64,000 nt of DNA from Actinernus sp. WN-2022 (lineage: Eukaryota; Cnidaria; Anthozoa; Actiniaria; Actinernidae). The DNA is taken from NCBI GenBank assembly GCA_030867875.1, contig JAOWCC010000577.1, forward strand, positions 73,775,012 to 73,839,011, in the 5' to 3' direction. A program made the translations under genes and the position numbers. How positions within the stretch are numbered: position 1 is the first letter of the stretch; each line of letters begins with the position of its first letter. The notes below the pieces were generated by a model, which was not told where the DNA came from, did not search any database, and worked only from the letters and a program-made list of their open reading frames with translations. This document shows, one piece after another, positions 42,116 through 52,160 of this stretch.

Positions 42116-42279
42116 CTAATACTATTTAGGTCTGAGTTAACTTTCTCCTGTAATTCTGTTGTATATCTGGCAGCAGTAGTGATAATTGTGTCATCAGCAT
42201 ACATATGTGACTTAGTTTGATGAAGACATGTGGGAAGGTCGTTGATATATAACAGAAAAAGTAAAGGCCCTAAAATAGA
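42116..42279 (-). pseudogene. Non-LTR retrotransposon RT, piece 2 (catalytic YADD)
   Basis: Encodes SILGPLLFLLYINDLP and the catalytic MYADDT motif. It joins piece 1 across the Penelope array, sharing the 11-bp duplication CCTAAAATAGA, and piece 3 across the Crypton insertion. Confidence 0.92.
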
Positions 42280-42326
42280 TAGAATGAAGAATAACCAATA
42301 CGACGTAGAATTATACGGATTTAATG

Positions 42327-42371
42327 TAGCACAATATTTCGACTAGCCATACTAGTCTTCATCAGGTGCTA
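42327..42371 (-). ncRNA. Minimal hammerhead ribozyme 1
   Basis: Type I fold: stem I TAGCAC/GTGCTA, core CTGATGA, stem II GACTAG-TATGG-CTAGTC, core GAAA, then a tiny stem III (ATAT) and cleavage expected after TATT. ATAT is self-complementary, so two molecules could share stem III, as described for Penelope-like elements. Confidence 0.88.
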
Positions 42372-42470
42372 AGGAACTTTTACAATGTGACTTGACAATA
42401 TATAATGGTAAAACGGAAATGACGTAAAAAACATAATATGATAACGAAAGATAACTAACGGTGTGACTGA

Positions 42471-45400
42471 TTAGTAGGTCTCGTCGCGTTTGTTAAGGCC
42501 ATTGGGTTCAAGAGTGTTAGCACGTGTTATGAGATAAGCTTCTTTAGCTTTGCGAATAGCATCACGAGAAGAGAAAATATGTTCTAAAGGAATTAAAAGG
42601 ATATTAGATGCAGAGTGGTCAGGGTTAGATAGAAAATGTTCAGATGCAGTGGTGGGTTTGGATTTACTGGAAGGTTTGTCAACTGTCCTACGATGTTCGT
42701 TGAAGCGGTCTTTAAGTCTACGTTTGGTTTCACCAATGTACTGTTTGTTACATTTAGTACATTGAATCATGTAGATGACGTTTTTAGTGTTGCAGTCCAT
42801 GTGTGTGGTAATGGTTCTGGTTTCACCCGTAGAAGTAAAAGTATATTGGGTGCAGTTATCAGAAATGTAAGGGCAAGTTAAACAGTTTTGTCCACAACGA
42901 AAAGAACCTGGATTGTTGTTGGAAGCAGTGTTGGAGTTATCTGAAGGTAGTTTGGATTTGACTAGCAAATCACGTAGATTGGACGAACGTCGGAAGGCTA
43001 CAAAAGGGCGTTGGGGGAAAATAGTTTTGCAACGCACGGAGGAATGTAGAAGATCAAAATGTTTCTCAAAGATAGGAAAGATAGATGGAAGTGACGGATT
43101 ATAGGTGACTATAAAGGGAATACGGTGAGAGGAATTAGATTTATGTTTAGGTTGTAGAGCAAGATTACGAGGGATATCGGCAGCGCGTTTAGTTTGTTTA
43201 GTGAGTAAATCACGGCTGTAACCTCGTTTAAGGAGATAGGAGATGAGTTCAGAGGTACGGTTTTTAAAAGCTTCATTAGTGGAACAAATTCGTCTGAGAC
43301 GGAGAGCTAAGCTGAAAGGAATGGCTTTTTTAGTATGACTAGGATGACAAGATGAAAAAAGCAGATGCTGATGTTTATCGGTGGGTTTACAATAAAGGTC
43401 AGTTTCAATGACTCCATTATTAAGGGATACATTGACATCGAGAAACGGGACATTACTAGAAGAGTGAAAACTGGTAAATTTGATAGTAGGATGAATATTA
43501 TTAAGATAATCGATGAAAGTTTTGAGGTTATCCGGACCTTCCGTCCAGACCATAAAAATATCATCGATATATCTAAGCCAAGAATAGGGAGTGAAAGGGG
43601 CTTTGTTCAAAGCATTGGCTTCAAAGTAACCAAGAAAGAGATTAGCGAAGGAAGGTGCCATTTTGGTTCCCATAGCAGTACCATGAATTTGTAGGTAGTT
43701 GTTATCATTAAAAGTGAAGTTATTCATGGTAAGAATCATACGGATAAGATCACATAAAGTACTAGTAGGGATAGTTTTATCAGAACGAGTGCTAAGAAAA
43801 TGATAACATGCATTGATACCGTCATTATGGGGAATGTTGGTATAAAGAGAGGACACATCTAAAGTGACAAGAAGAGCATTGTCCGGAAGGTCACGGAGGA
43901 GGGAGAGTTTATGAAGGAAATCATTAGTGTCTTTGACATAAGACGGAAGTTTGCTAACTAGAGGTTGAAGGTAGTAATCAACAAATTCCGAAATACGTTC
44001 GGTAGGATGGCTGTTGGAAGAGACAATGGGACGACCAGGATTACCTGGTTTGTGAATCTTAGGCAGAATATAAAAGCGCCCTGGTTTAGTATCGCGTTGA
44101 ATAAGATATTTACGGGTTTTATCGTCAATGTAATGGCTATGGAACATTCTGTCTATGTATTCGGTTACACGTAGTTGGATATGTGTGGTCTTGTCTTCGT
44201 CATGCAGTGGTCGGTAAAATTTGGTATCGTTAAGTTGTCGGTTGCATTCGTCAATGTACCATTGTAAGTTCATGACAACAGTCCCAGAACCTTTGTCGGC
44301 AGGTTTGATGACTATGTCAGGTCGTTGTTTCAGTCCTTGTAAAGCTTGTCGTTCAGAATTGGAAAGGTTATCAAGAGTTCGTTTAGGTTTGATATTAGAT
44401 ATGTCAAGTTTGACAGCGTCAAGAAAAGTGTTAAGAGATAGTTCTCTGTCGGTCGGGGGAGTCCAGGTACTTTTGTTGCGAAAACGAAGGTGATCGTCAT
44501 TAGTCTTGTCTTTGTTAAAGTCATAAAAGTATTCAGTCAGGCGCATACGTCTAGAAAAATCATATAAGTCAGCTGAAATCTCAGTCCAGTTAATTTGTCG
44601 AGGTGTGGGACAGAAAGTGAGTCCACGAGAAAGAATAGAAATTTCGACAGTGGTTAAAGGAGTGTCAGAAAGATTAATAACAGAATTAGCATCGGGGACA
44701 AAAGAGAAAGGTTTAGTTTTACGGCGTGTGCGTTTCTTTTTGATCTTATTAGCAGAAGACAAAGTGTTAATTGAGTTGATGTTAGGCGTGTCACTGGCAA
44801 TGTTATCTATGTTAACATTAGTGTTGCGGTGAAAGGCAGAAACGGAAACGTGATTAGAGCCATTACGCAAGCAAGAAGATTTAGAAGCACGTCGGTTAGC
44901 AAGAACATTATCAAGCGATGAGGTCATGGAATTAAGCCTAGATTGGTAAAATAAAAAAACTTCTGGTGTACAAGATTTCTGAAGCAAATCAATATAAATA
45001 TTAAGTTCAGAGGTTAAATAACAAATAGTGTTCTTACATTCTTTGATGAGCAGTCTGAGATAACGGCGGGCGGCAAAATGCGAGATGAATCTCCAGCGAC
45101 GATGAAAAGTCTCATTTTGAGTGTTTATAGGTGGTATGCTTGTAAATAGCGATTTAGGGATAATGGAATGTTCTTGGTAATACTTGAAGTTCAGGAGGTG
45201 ATGTTGATAGCGGGTAAGTTTAAGTTGAATACGTTTGGTCTTGTTGAAAAGGCTGGAGAATCTGTATGTAGTAGGATCGGTAACGTTGGCAGCAACGTGT
45301 GCAGAAGCCAAATTAGTAGAGGTTGAAGAAGGACCAGGGTTGGGTTCAATATCCATGCAGATAGTTAAAGCAACAGCAACAGCAAATAACATGAAAATAG

Positions 45401-45632
45401 GAGCATATTTGAGTGGTCTGGAAGTCTTGCACGATTGGCTAGATGATAAACTTGATCGCTTTGATCGTGAAGTGGAAAGAAAAGTCCCAATGTAAAATCT
45501 CCAAGAGACGATGTCGTTGCCCATAGCAGATAATGTCGGATCTGTAAAGATCTGTGGTCGAAATGCGATCCAATGTAAAAGTTTATAAATGAGCGACCAC
45601 GAACAACACTCCACTGGTATACGTCGGATCAA
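42471..45632 (-). CDS. PLE copy 1: reverse transcriptase with GIY-YIG endonuclease
   Basis: 1053 residues, intact. Order: N-terminal region with a hydrophobic segment (about 78-92) and the 2A motif DIEPNPGP (94-101); a long helical/basic linker (KKKRTRRKTK); RT domain with motif A Asp592 (TLDVSSLYTNIP), motif B (GTAMGTKMAPSFANLFLG) and motif C YIDD (688-691); a Cys-rich finger (CGQNCLTC); and a GIY-YIG nuclease at about 953-1053 (VIYMIQC, QYIGETKRRLKDRFNEHRR). This is the canonical endonuclease-positive Penelope architecture; the enzyme nicks target DNA and primes reverse transcription there. Marker variants: QPKH, IPHND, SLPS, the same as copy 5. Confidence 0.95.
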   Translation of the reverse strand: MIRRIPVECCSWSLIYKLLHWIAFRPQIFTDPTLSAMGNDIVSWRFYIGTFLSTSRSKRSSLSSSQSCKTSRPLKYAPIFMLFAVAVALTICMDIEPNPGPSSTSTNLASAHVAANVTDPTTYRFSSLFNKTKRIQLKLTRYQHHLLNFKYYQEHSIIPKSLFTSIPPINTQNETFHRRWRFISHFAARRYLRLLIKECKNTICYLTSELNIYIDLLQKSCTPEVFLFYQSRLNSMTSSLDNVLANRRASKSSCLRNGSNHVSVSAFHRNTNVNIDNIASDTPNINSINTLSSANKIKKKRTRRKTKPFSFVPDANSVINLSDTPLTTVEISILSRGLTFCPTPRQINWTEISADLYDFSRRMRLTEYFYDFNKDKTNDDHLRFRNKSTWTPPTDRELSLNTFLDAVKLDISNIKPKRTLDNLSNSERQALQGLKQRPDIVIKPADKGSGTVVMNLQWYIDECNRQLNDTKFYRPLHDEDKTTHIQLRVTEYIDRMFHSHYIDDKTRKYLIQRDTKPGRFYILPKIHKPGNPGRPIVSSNSHPTERISEFVDYYLQPLVSKLPSYVKDTNDFLHKLSLLRDLPDNALLVTLDVSSLYTNIPHNDGINACYHFLSTRSDKTIPTSTLCDLIRMILTMNNFTFNDNNYLQIHGTAMGTKMAPSFANLFLGYFEANALNKAPFTPYSWLRYIDDIFMVWTEGPDNLKTFIDYLNNIHPTIKFTSFHSSSNVPFLDVNVSLNNGVIETDLYCKPTDKHQHLLFSSCHPSHTKKAIPFSLALRLRRICSTNEAFKNRTSELISYLLKRGYSRDLLTKQTKRAADIPRNLALQPKHKSNSSHRIPFIVTYNPSLPSIFPIFEKHFDLLHSSVRCKTIFPQRPFVAFRRSSNLRDLLVKSKLPSDNSNTASNNNPGSFRCGQNCLTCPYISDNCTQYTFTSTGETRTITTHMDCNTKNVIYMIQCTKCNKQYIGETKRRLKDRFNEHRRTVDKPSSKSKPTTASEHFLSNPDHSASNILLIPLEHIFSSRDAIRKAKEAYLITRANTLEPNGLNKRDETY

Positions 45633-45715
45633 ACAATGATCTAAATGGTTCGCAGATTAAGAAATAAGTAGAATGAAGAATAACCAATACGACGTAGAAT
45701 TATACGGATTTAATG

Positions 45716-45760
45716 TAGCACAATATTTCGACTAGCCATACTAGTCTTCATCAGGTGCTA
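45716..45760 (-). ncRNA. Minimal hammerhead ribozyme 2
   Basis: Same sequence as ribozyme 1, one repeat period (3389 bp) away; lies in the pLTR between minus copies 1 and 2. Confidence 0.88.
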
Positions 45761-45859
45761 AGGAACTTTTACAATGTGACTTGACAATATATAATGGTAA
45801 AACGGAAATGACGTAAAAAACATAATATGATAACGAAAGATAACTAACGGTGTGACTGA

Positions 45860-48649
45860 TTAGTAGGTCTCGTCGCGTTTGTTAAGGCCATTGGGTTCAA
45901 GAGTGTTAGCACGTGTTATGAGATAAGCTTCTTTAGCTTTGCGAATAGCATCACGAGAAGAGAAAATATGTTCTAAAGGAATTAAAAGGATATTAGATGC
46001 AGAGTGGTCAGGGTTAGATAGAAAATGTTCAGATGCAGTGGTGGGTTTGGATTTACTGGAAGGTTTGTCAACTGTCCTACGATGTTCGTTGAAGCGGTCT
46101 TTAAGTCTACGTTTGGTTTCACCAATGTACTGTTTGTTACATTTAGTACATTGAATCATGTAGATGACGTTTTTAGTGTTGCAGTCCATGTGTGTGGTAA
46201 TGGTTCTGGTTTCACCCGTAGAAGTAAAAGTATATTGGGTGCAGTTATCAGAAATGTAAGGGCAAGTTAAACAGTTTTGTCCACAACGAAAAGAACCTGG
46301 ATTGTTGTTGGAAGCAGTGTTGGAGTTATCTGAAGGTAGTTTGGATTTGACTAGCAAATCACGTAGATTGGACGAACGTCGGAAGGCTACAAAAGGGCGT
46401 TGGGGGAAAATAGTTTTGCAACGCACGGAGGAATGTAGAAGATCAAAATGTTTCTCAAAGATAGGAAAGATAGATGGAAGTGACGGATTATAGGTGACTA
46501 TAAAGGGAATACGGTGAGAGGAATTAGATTTCTGTTTAGGTTGTAGAGCAAGATTACGAGGGATATCGGCAGCGCGTTTAGTTTGTTTAGTGAGTAAATC
46601 ACGGCTGTAACCTCGTTTAAGGAGATAGGAGATGAGTTCAGAGGTACGGTTTTTAAAAGCTTCATTAGTGGAACAAATTCGTCTGAGACGGAGAGCTAAG
46701 CTGAAAGGAATGGCTTTTTTAGTATGACTAGGATGACAAGATGAAAAAAGCAGATGCTGATGTTTATCGGTGGGTTTACAATAAAGGTCAGTTTCAATGA
46801 CTCCATTATTAAGGGATACATTGACATCGAGAAACGGGACATTACTAGAAGAGTGAAAACTGGTAAATTTGATAGTAGGATGAATATTATTAAGATAATC
46901 GATGAAAGTTTTGAGGTTATCCGGACCTTCCGTCCAGACCATAAAAATATCATCGATATATCTAAGCCAAGAATAGGGAGTGAAAGGGGCTTTGTTCAAA
47001 GCATTGGCTTCAAAGTAACCAAGAAAGAGATTAGCGAAGGAAGGTGCCATTTTGGTTCCCATAGCAGTACCATGAATTTGTAGGTAGTTGTTATCATTAA
47101 AAGTGAAGTTATTCATGGTAAGAATCATACGGATAAGATCACATAAAGTACTAGTAGGGATAGTTTTATCAGAACGAGTGCTAAGAAAATGATAACATGC
47201 ATTGATACCGTCATTATGGGGAATGTTGGTATAAAGAGAGGACACATCTAAAGTGACAAGAAGAGCATTGTCCGGAAGGTCACGGAGGAGGGAGAGTTTA
47301 TGAAGGAAATCATTAGTGTCTTTGACATAAGACGGAAGTTTGCTAACTAGAGGTTGAAGGTAGTAATCAACAAATTCCGAAATACGTTCGGTAGGATGGC
47401 TGTTGGAAGAGACAATGGGACGACCAGGATTACCTGGTTTGTGAATCTTAGGCAGAATATAAAAGCGCCCTGGTTTAGTATCGCGTTGAATAAGATATTT
47501 ACGGGTTTTATCGTCAATGTAATGGCTATGGAACATTCTGTCTATGTATTCGGTTACACGTAGTTGGATATGTGTGGTCTTGTCTTCGTCATGCAGTGGT
47601 CGGTAAAATTTGGTATCGTTAAGTTGTCGGTTGCATTCGTCAATGTACCATTGTAAGTTCATGACAACAGTCCCAGAACCTTTGTCGGCAGGTTTGATGA
47701 CTATGTCAGGTCGTTGTTTCAGTCCTTGTAAAGCTTGTCGTTCAGAATTGGAAAGGTTATCAAGAGTTCGTTTAGGTTTGATATTAGATATGTCAAGTTT
47801 GACAGCGTCAAGAAAAGTGTTAAGAGATAGTTCTCTGTCGGTCGGGGGAGTCCAGGTACTTTTGTTGCGAAAACGAAGGTGATCGTCATTAGTCTTGTCT
47901 TTGTTAAAGTCATAAAAGTATTCAGTCAGGCGCATACGTCTAGAAAAATCATATAAGTCAGCTGAAATCTCAGTCCAGTTAATTTGTCGAGGTGTGGGAC
48001 AGAAAGTGAGTCCACGAGAAAGAATATAAATTTCGACAGTGGTTAAAGGAGTGTCAGAAAGATTAATAACAGAATTAGCATCGGGGACAAAAGAGAAAGG
48101 TTTAGTTTTACGGCGTGTGCGTTTCTTTTTGATCTTATTAGCAGAAGACAAAGTGTTAATTGAGTTGATGTTAGGCGTGTCACTGGCAATGTTATCTATG
48201 TTAACATTAGTGTTGCGGTGAAAGGCAGAAACGGAAACGTGATTAGAGCCATTACGCAAGCAAGAAGATTTAGAAGCACGTCGGTTAGCAAGAACATTAT
48301 CAAGCGATGAGGTCATGGAATTAAGCCTAGATTGGTAAAATAAAAAAACTTCTGGTGTACAAGATTTCTGAAGCAAATCAATATAAATATTAAGTTCAGA
48401 GGTTAAATAACAAATAGTGTTCTTACATTCTTTGATGAGCAGTCTGAGATAACGGCGGGCGGCAAAATGCGAGATGAATCTCCAGCGACGATGAAAAGTC
48501 TCATTTTGAGTGTTTATAGGTGGTATGCTTGTAAATAGCGATTTAGGGATAATGGAATGTTCTTGGTAATACTTGAAGTTCAGGAGGTGATGTTGATAGC
48601 GGGTAAGTTTAAGTTGAATACGTTTGGTCTTGTAAAAGTTCCTTAGCAC
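45860..48649 (-). pseudogene. PLE copy 2: 5'-truncated RT/GIY-YIG gene
   Basis: Lacks the first about 130 residues, including the hydrophobic segment and 2A motif. Element sequence ends at about 48633 at the inversion junction, and the apparent first residues (MLRNFY) come from the opposing pLTR. RT and GIY-YIG domains are intact. It has a private variant (VEIYILS instead of VEISILS) plus QPKQ. Confidence 0.9.
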
Positions 48650-48688
48650 CTGATGAAGACTAGTATGGCTAGTCGAAATATTGTGCTA
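48644..48688 (+). ncRNA. Minimal hammerhead ribozyme 3
   Basis: Plus-strand copy just after the inversion junction, 84 bases before the ATG of copy 3. Expected cleavage is after 48682. Confidence 0.88.
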
Positions 48689-48771
48689 CATTAAATCCGT
48701 ATAATTCTACGTCGTATTGGTTATTCTTCATTCTACTTATTTCTTAATCTGCGAACCATTTAGATCATTGT

Positions 48772-51700
48772 TTGATCCGACGTATACCAGTGGAGTGTTG
48801 TTCGTGGTCGCTCATTTATAAACTTTTACATTGGATCGCATTTCGACCACAGATCTTTACAGATCCGACATTATCTGCTATGGGCAACGACATCGTCTCT
48901 TGGAGATTTTACATTGGGACTTTTCTTTCCACTTCACGATCAAAGCGATCAAGTTTATCATCTAGCCAATCGTGCAAGACTTCCAGACCACTCAAATATG
49001 CTCCTATTTTCATGTTATTTGCTGTTGCTGTTGCTTTAACTATCTGCATGGATATTGAACCCAACCCTGGTCCTTCTTCAACCTCTACTAATTTGGCTTC
49101 TGCACACGTTGCTGCCAACGTTACCGATCCTACTACATACAGATTCTCCAGCCTTTTCAACAAGACCAAACGTATTCAACTTAAACTTACCCGCTATCAA
49201 CATCACCTCCTGAACTTCAAGTATTACCAAGAACATTCCATTATCCCTAAATCGCTATTTACAAGCATACCACCTATAAACACTCAAAATGAGACTTTTC
49301 ATCGTCGCTGGAGATTCATCTCGCATTTTGCCGCCCGCCGTTATCTCAGACTGCTCATCAAAGAATGTAAGAACACTATTTGTTATTTAACCTCTGAACT
49401 TAATATTTATATTGATTTGCTTCAGAAATCTTGTACACCAGAAGTTTTTTTATTTTACCAATCTAGGCTTAATTCCATGACCTCATCGCTTGATAATGTT
49501 CTTGCTAACCGACGTGCTTCTAAATCTTCTTGCTTGCGTAATGGCTCTAATCACGTTTCCGTTTCTGCCTTTCACCGCAACACTAATGTTAACATAGATA
49601 ACATTGCCAGTGACACGCCTAACATCAACTCAATTAACACTTTGTCTTCTGCTAATAAGATCAAAAAGAAACGCACACGCCGTAAAACTAAACCTTTCTC
49701 TTTTGTCCCCGATGCTAATTCTGTTATTAATCTTTCTGACACTCCTTTAACCACTGTCGAAATTTCTATTCTTTCTCGTGGACTCACTTTCTGTCCCACA
49801 CCTCGACAAATTAACTGGACTGAGATTTCAGCTGACTTATATGATTTTTCTAGACGTATGCGCCTGACTGAATACTTTTATGACTTTAACAAAGACAAGA
49901 CTAATGACGATCACCTTCGTTTTCGCAACAAAAGTACCTGGACTCCCCCGACCGACAGAGAACTATCTCTTAACACTTTTCTTGACGCTGTCAAACTTGA
50001 CATATCTAATATCAAACCTAAACGAACTCTTGATAACCTTTCCAATTCTGAACGACAAGCTTTACAAGGACTGAAACAACGACCTGACATAGTCATCAAA
50101 CCTGCCGACAAAGGTTCTGGGACTGTTGTCATGAACTTACAATGGTACATTGACGAATGCAACCGACAACTTAACGATACCAAATTTTACCGACCACTGC
50201 ATGACGAAGACAAGACCACACATATCCAACTACGTGTAACCGAATACATAGACAGAATGTTCCATAGCCATTACATTGACGATAAAACCCGTAAATATCT
50301 TATTCAACGCGATACTAAACCAGGGCGCTTTTATATTCTGCCTAAGATTCACAAACCAGGTAATCCTGGTCGTCCCATTGTCTCTTCCAACAGCCATCCT
50401 ACCGAACGTATTTCGGAATTTGTTGATTACTACCTTCAACCTCTAGTTAGCAAACTTCCGTCTTATGTCAAAGACACTAATGATTTCCTTCATAAACTCT
50501 CCCTCCTCCGTGACCTTCCGGACAATGCTCTTCTTGTCACTTTAGATGTGTCCTCTCTTTATACCAACATTCCCCATAATGACGGTATCAATGCATGTTA
50601 TCATTTTCTTAGCACTCGTTCTGATAAAACTATCCCTACTAGTACTTTATGTGATCTTATCCGTATGATTCTTACCATGAATAACTTCACTTTTAATGAT
50701 AACAACTACCTACAAATTCATGGTACTGCTATGGGAACCAAAATGGCACCTTCCTTCGCTAATCTCTTTCTTGGTTACTTTGAAGCCAATGCTTTGAACA
50801 AAGCCCCTTTCACTCCCTATTCTTGGCTTAGATATATCGATGATATTTTTATGGTCTGGACGGAAGGTCCGGATAACCTCAAAACTTTCATCGATTATCT
50901 TAATAATATTCATCCTACTATCAAATTTACCAGTTTTCACTCTTCTAGTAATGTCCCGTTTCTCGATGTCAATGTATCCCTTAATAATGGAGTCATTGAA
51001 ACTGACCTTTATTGTAAACCCACCGATAAACATCAGCATCTGCTTTTTTCATCTTGTCATCCTAGTCATACTAAAAAAGCCATTCCTTTCAGCTTAGCTC
51101 TCCGTCTCAGACGAATTTGTTCCACTAATGAAGCTTTTAAAAACCGTACCTCTGAACTCATCTCCTATCTCCTTAAACGAGGTTACAGCCGTGATTTACT
51201 CACTAAACAAACTAAACGCGCTGCCGATATCCCTCGTAATCTTGCTCTACAACCTAAACAGAAATCTAATTCCTCTCACCGTATTCCCTTTATAGTCACC
51301 TATAATCCGTCACTTCCATCTATCTTTCCTATCTTTGAGAAACATTTTGATCTTCTACATTCCTCCGTGCGTTGCAAAACTATTTTCCCCCAACGCCCTT
51401 TTGTAGCCTTCCGACGTTCGTCCAATCTACGTGATTTGCTAGTCAAATCCAAACTACCTTCAGATAACTCCAACACTGCTTCCAACAACAATCCAGGTTC
51501 TTTTCGTTGTGGACAAAACTGTTTAACTTGCCCTTACATTTCTGATAACTGCACCCAATATACTTTTACTTCTACGGGTGAAACCAGAACCATTACCACA
51601 CACATGGACTGCAACACTAAAAACGTCATCTACATGATTCAATGTACTAAATGTAACAAACAGTACATTGGTGAAACCAAACGTAGACTTAAAGACCGCT

Positions 51701-51933
51701 TCAACGAACATCGTAGGACAGTTGACAAACCTTCCAGTAAATCCAAACCCACCACTGCATCTGAACATTTTCTATCTAACCCTGACCACTCTGCATCTAA
51801 TATCCTTTTAATTCCTTTAGAACATATTTTCTCTTCTCGTGATGCTATTCGCAAAGCTAAAGAAGCTTATCTCATAACACGTGCTAACACTCTTGAACCC
51901 AATGGCCTTAACAAACGCGACGAGACCTACTAA
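48772..51933 (+). CDS. PLE copy 3: reverse transcriptase with GIY-YIG endonuclease
   Basis: 1053 residues, intact, with the same domain order as copy 1; the 2A motif is encoded at 49051-49074 and YIDD near 50833. Variants: QPKQ, IPHND, SLPS. An internal Met (MGNDIVSW, residue 37) could be an alternative start. It is preceded by hammerhead 3 and followed by hammerhead 4. Confidence 0.95.
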   Translation: MIRRIPVECCSWSLIYKLLHWIAFRPQIFTDPTLSAMGNDIVSWRFYIGTFLSTSRSKRSSLSSSQSCKTSRPLKYAPIFMLFAVAVALTICMDIEPNPGPSSTSTNLASAHVAANVTDPTTYRFSSLFNKTKRIQLKLTRYQHHLLNFKYYQEHSIIPKSLFTSIPPINTQNETFHRRWRFISHFAARRYLRLLIKECKNTICYLTSELNIYIDLLQKSCTPEVFLFYQSRLNSMTSSLDNVLANRRASKSSCLRNGSNHVSVSAFHRNTNVNIDNIASDTPNINSINTLSSANKIKKKRTRRKTKPFSFVPDANSVINLSDTPLTTVEISILSRGLTFCPTPRQINWTEISADLYDFSRRMRLTEYFYDFNKDKTNDDHLRFRNKSTWTPPTDRELSLNTFLDAVKLDISNIKPKRTLDNLSNSERQALQGLKQRPDIVIKPADKGSGTVVMNLQWYIDECNRQLNDTKFYRPLHDEDKTTHIQLRVTEYIDRMFHSHYIDDKTRKYLIQRDTKPGRFYILPKIHKPGNPGRPIVSSNSHPTERISEFVDYYLQPLVSKLPSYVKDTNDFLHKLSLLRDLPDNALLVTLDVSSLYTNIPHNDGINACYHFLSTRSDKTIPTSTLCDLIRMILTMNNFTFNDNNYLQIHGTAMGTKMAPSFANLFLGYFEANALNKAPFTPYSWLRYIDDIFMVWTEGPDNLKTFIDYLNNIHPTIKFTSFHSSSNVPFLDVNVSLNNGVIETDLYCKPTDKHQHLLFSSCHPSHTKKAIPFSLALRLRRICSTNEAFKNRTSELISYLLKRGYSRDLLTKQTKRAADIPRNLALQPKQKSNSSHRIPFIVTYNPSLPSIFPIFEKHFDLLHSSVRCKTIFPQRPFVAFRRSSNLRDLLVKSKLPSDNSNTASNNNPGSFRCGQNCLTCPYISDNCTQYTFTSTGETRTITTHMDCNTKNVIYMIQCTKCNKQYIGETKRRLKDRFNEHRRTVDKPSSKSKPTTASEHFLSNPDHSASNILLIPLEHIFSSRDAIRKAKEAYLITRANTLEPNGLNKRDETY

Positions 51934-52032
51934 TCAGTCACACCGTTAGTTATCTTTCGTTATCATATTATGTTTTTTACGTCATTTCCGTTTTACCATT
52001 ATATATTGTCAAGTCACATTGTAAAAGTTCCT

Positions 52033-52077
52033 TAGCACCTGATGAAGACTAGTATGGCTAGTCGAAATATTGTGCTA
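52033..52077 (+). ncRNA. Minimal hammerhead ribozyme 4
   Basis: Same fold and sequence as the others, exactly 3389 bp from ribozyme 3. Confidence 0.88.
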
Positions 52078-52160
52078 CATTAAATCCGTATAATTCTACG
52101 TCGTATTGGTTATTCTTCATTCTACTTATTTCTTAATCTGCGAACCATTTAGATCATTGT

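Noticed and set aside
43307..44832. Many 60-110 codon frames repeated in every PLE unit
   Set aside because: Antisense or frame-shifted shadows of the 1053-residue RT/GIY-YIG gene.
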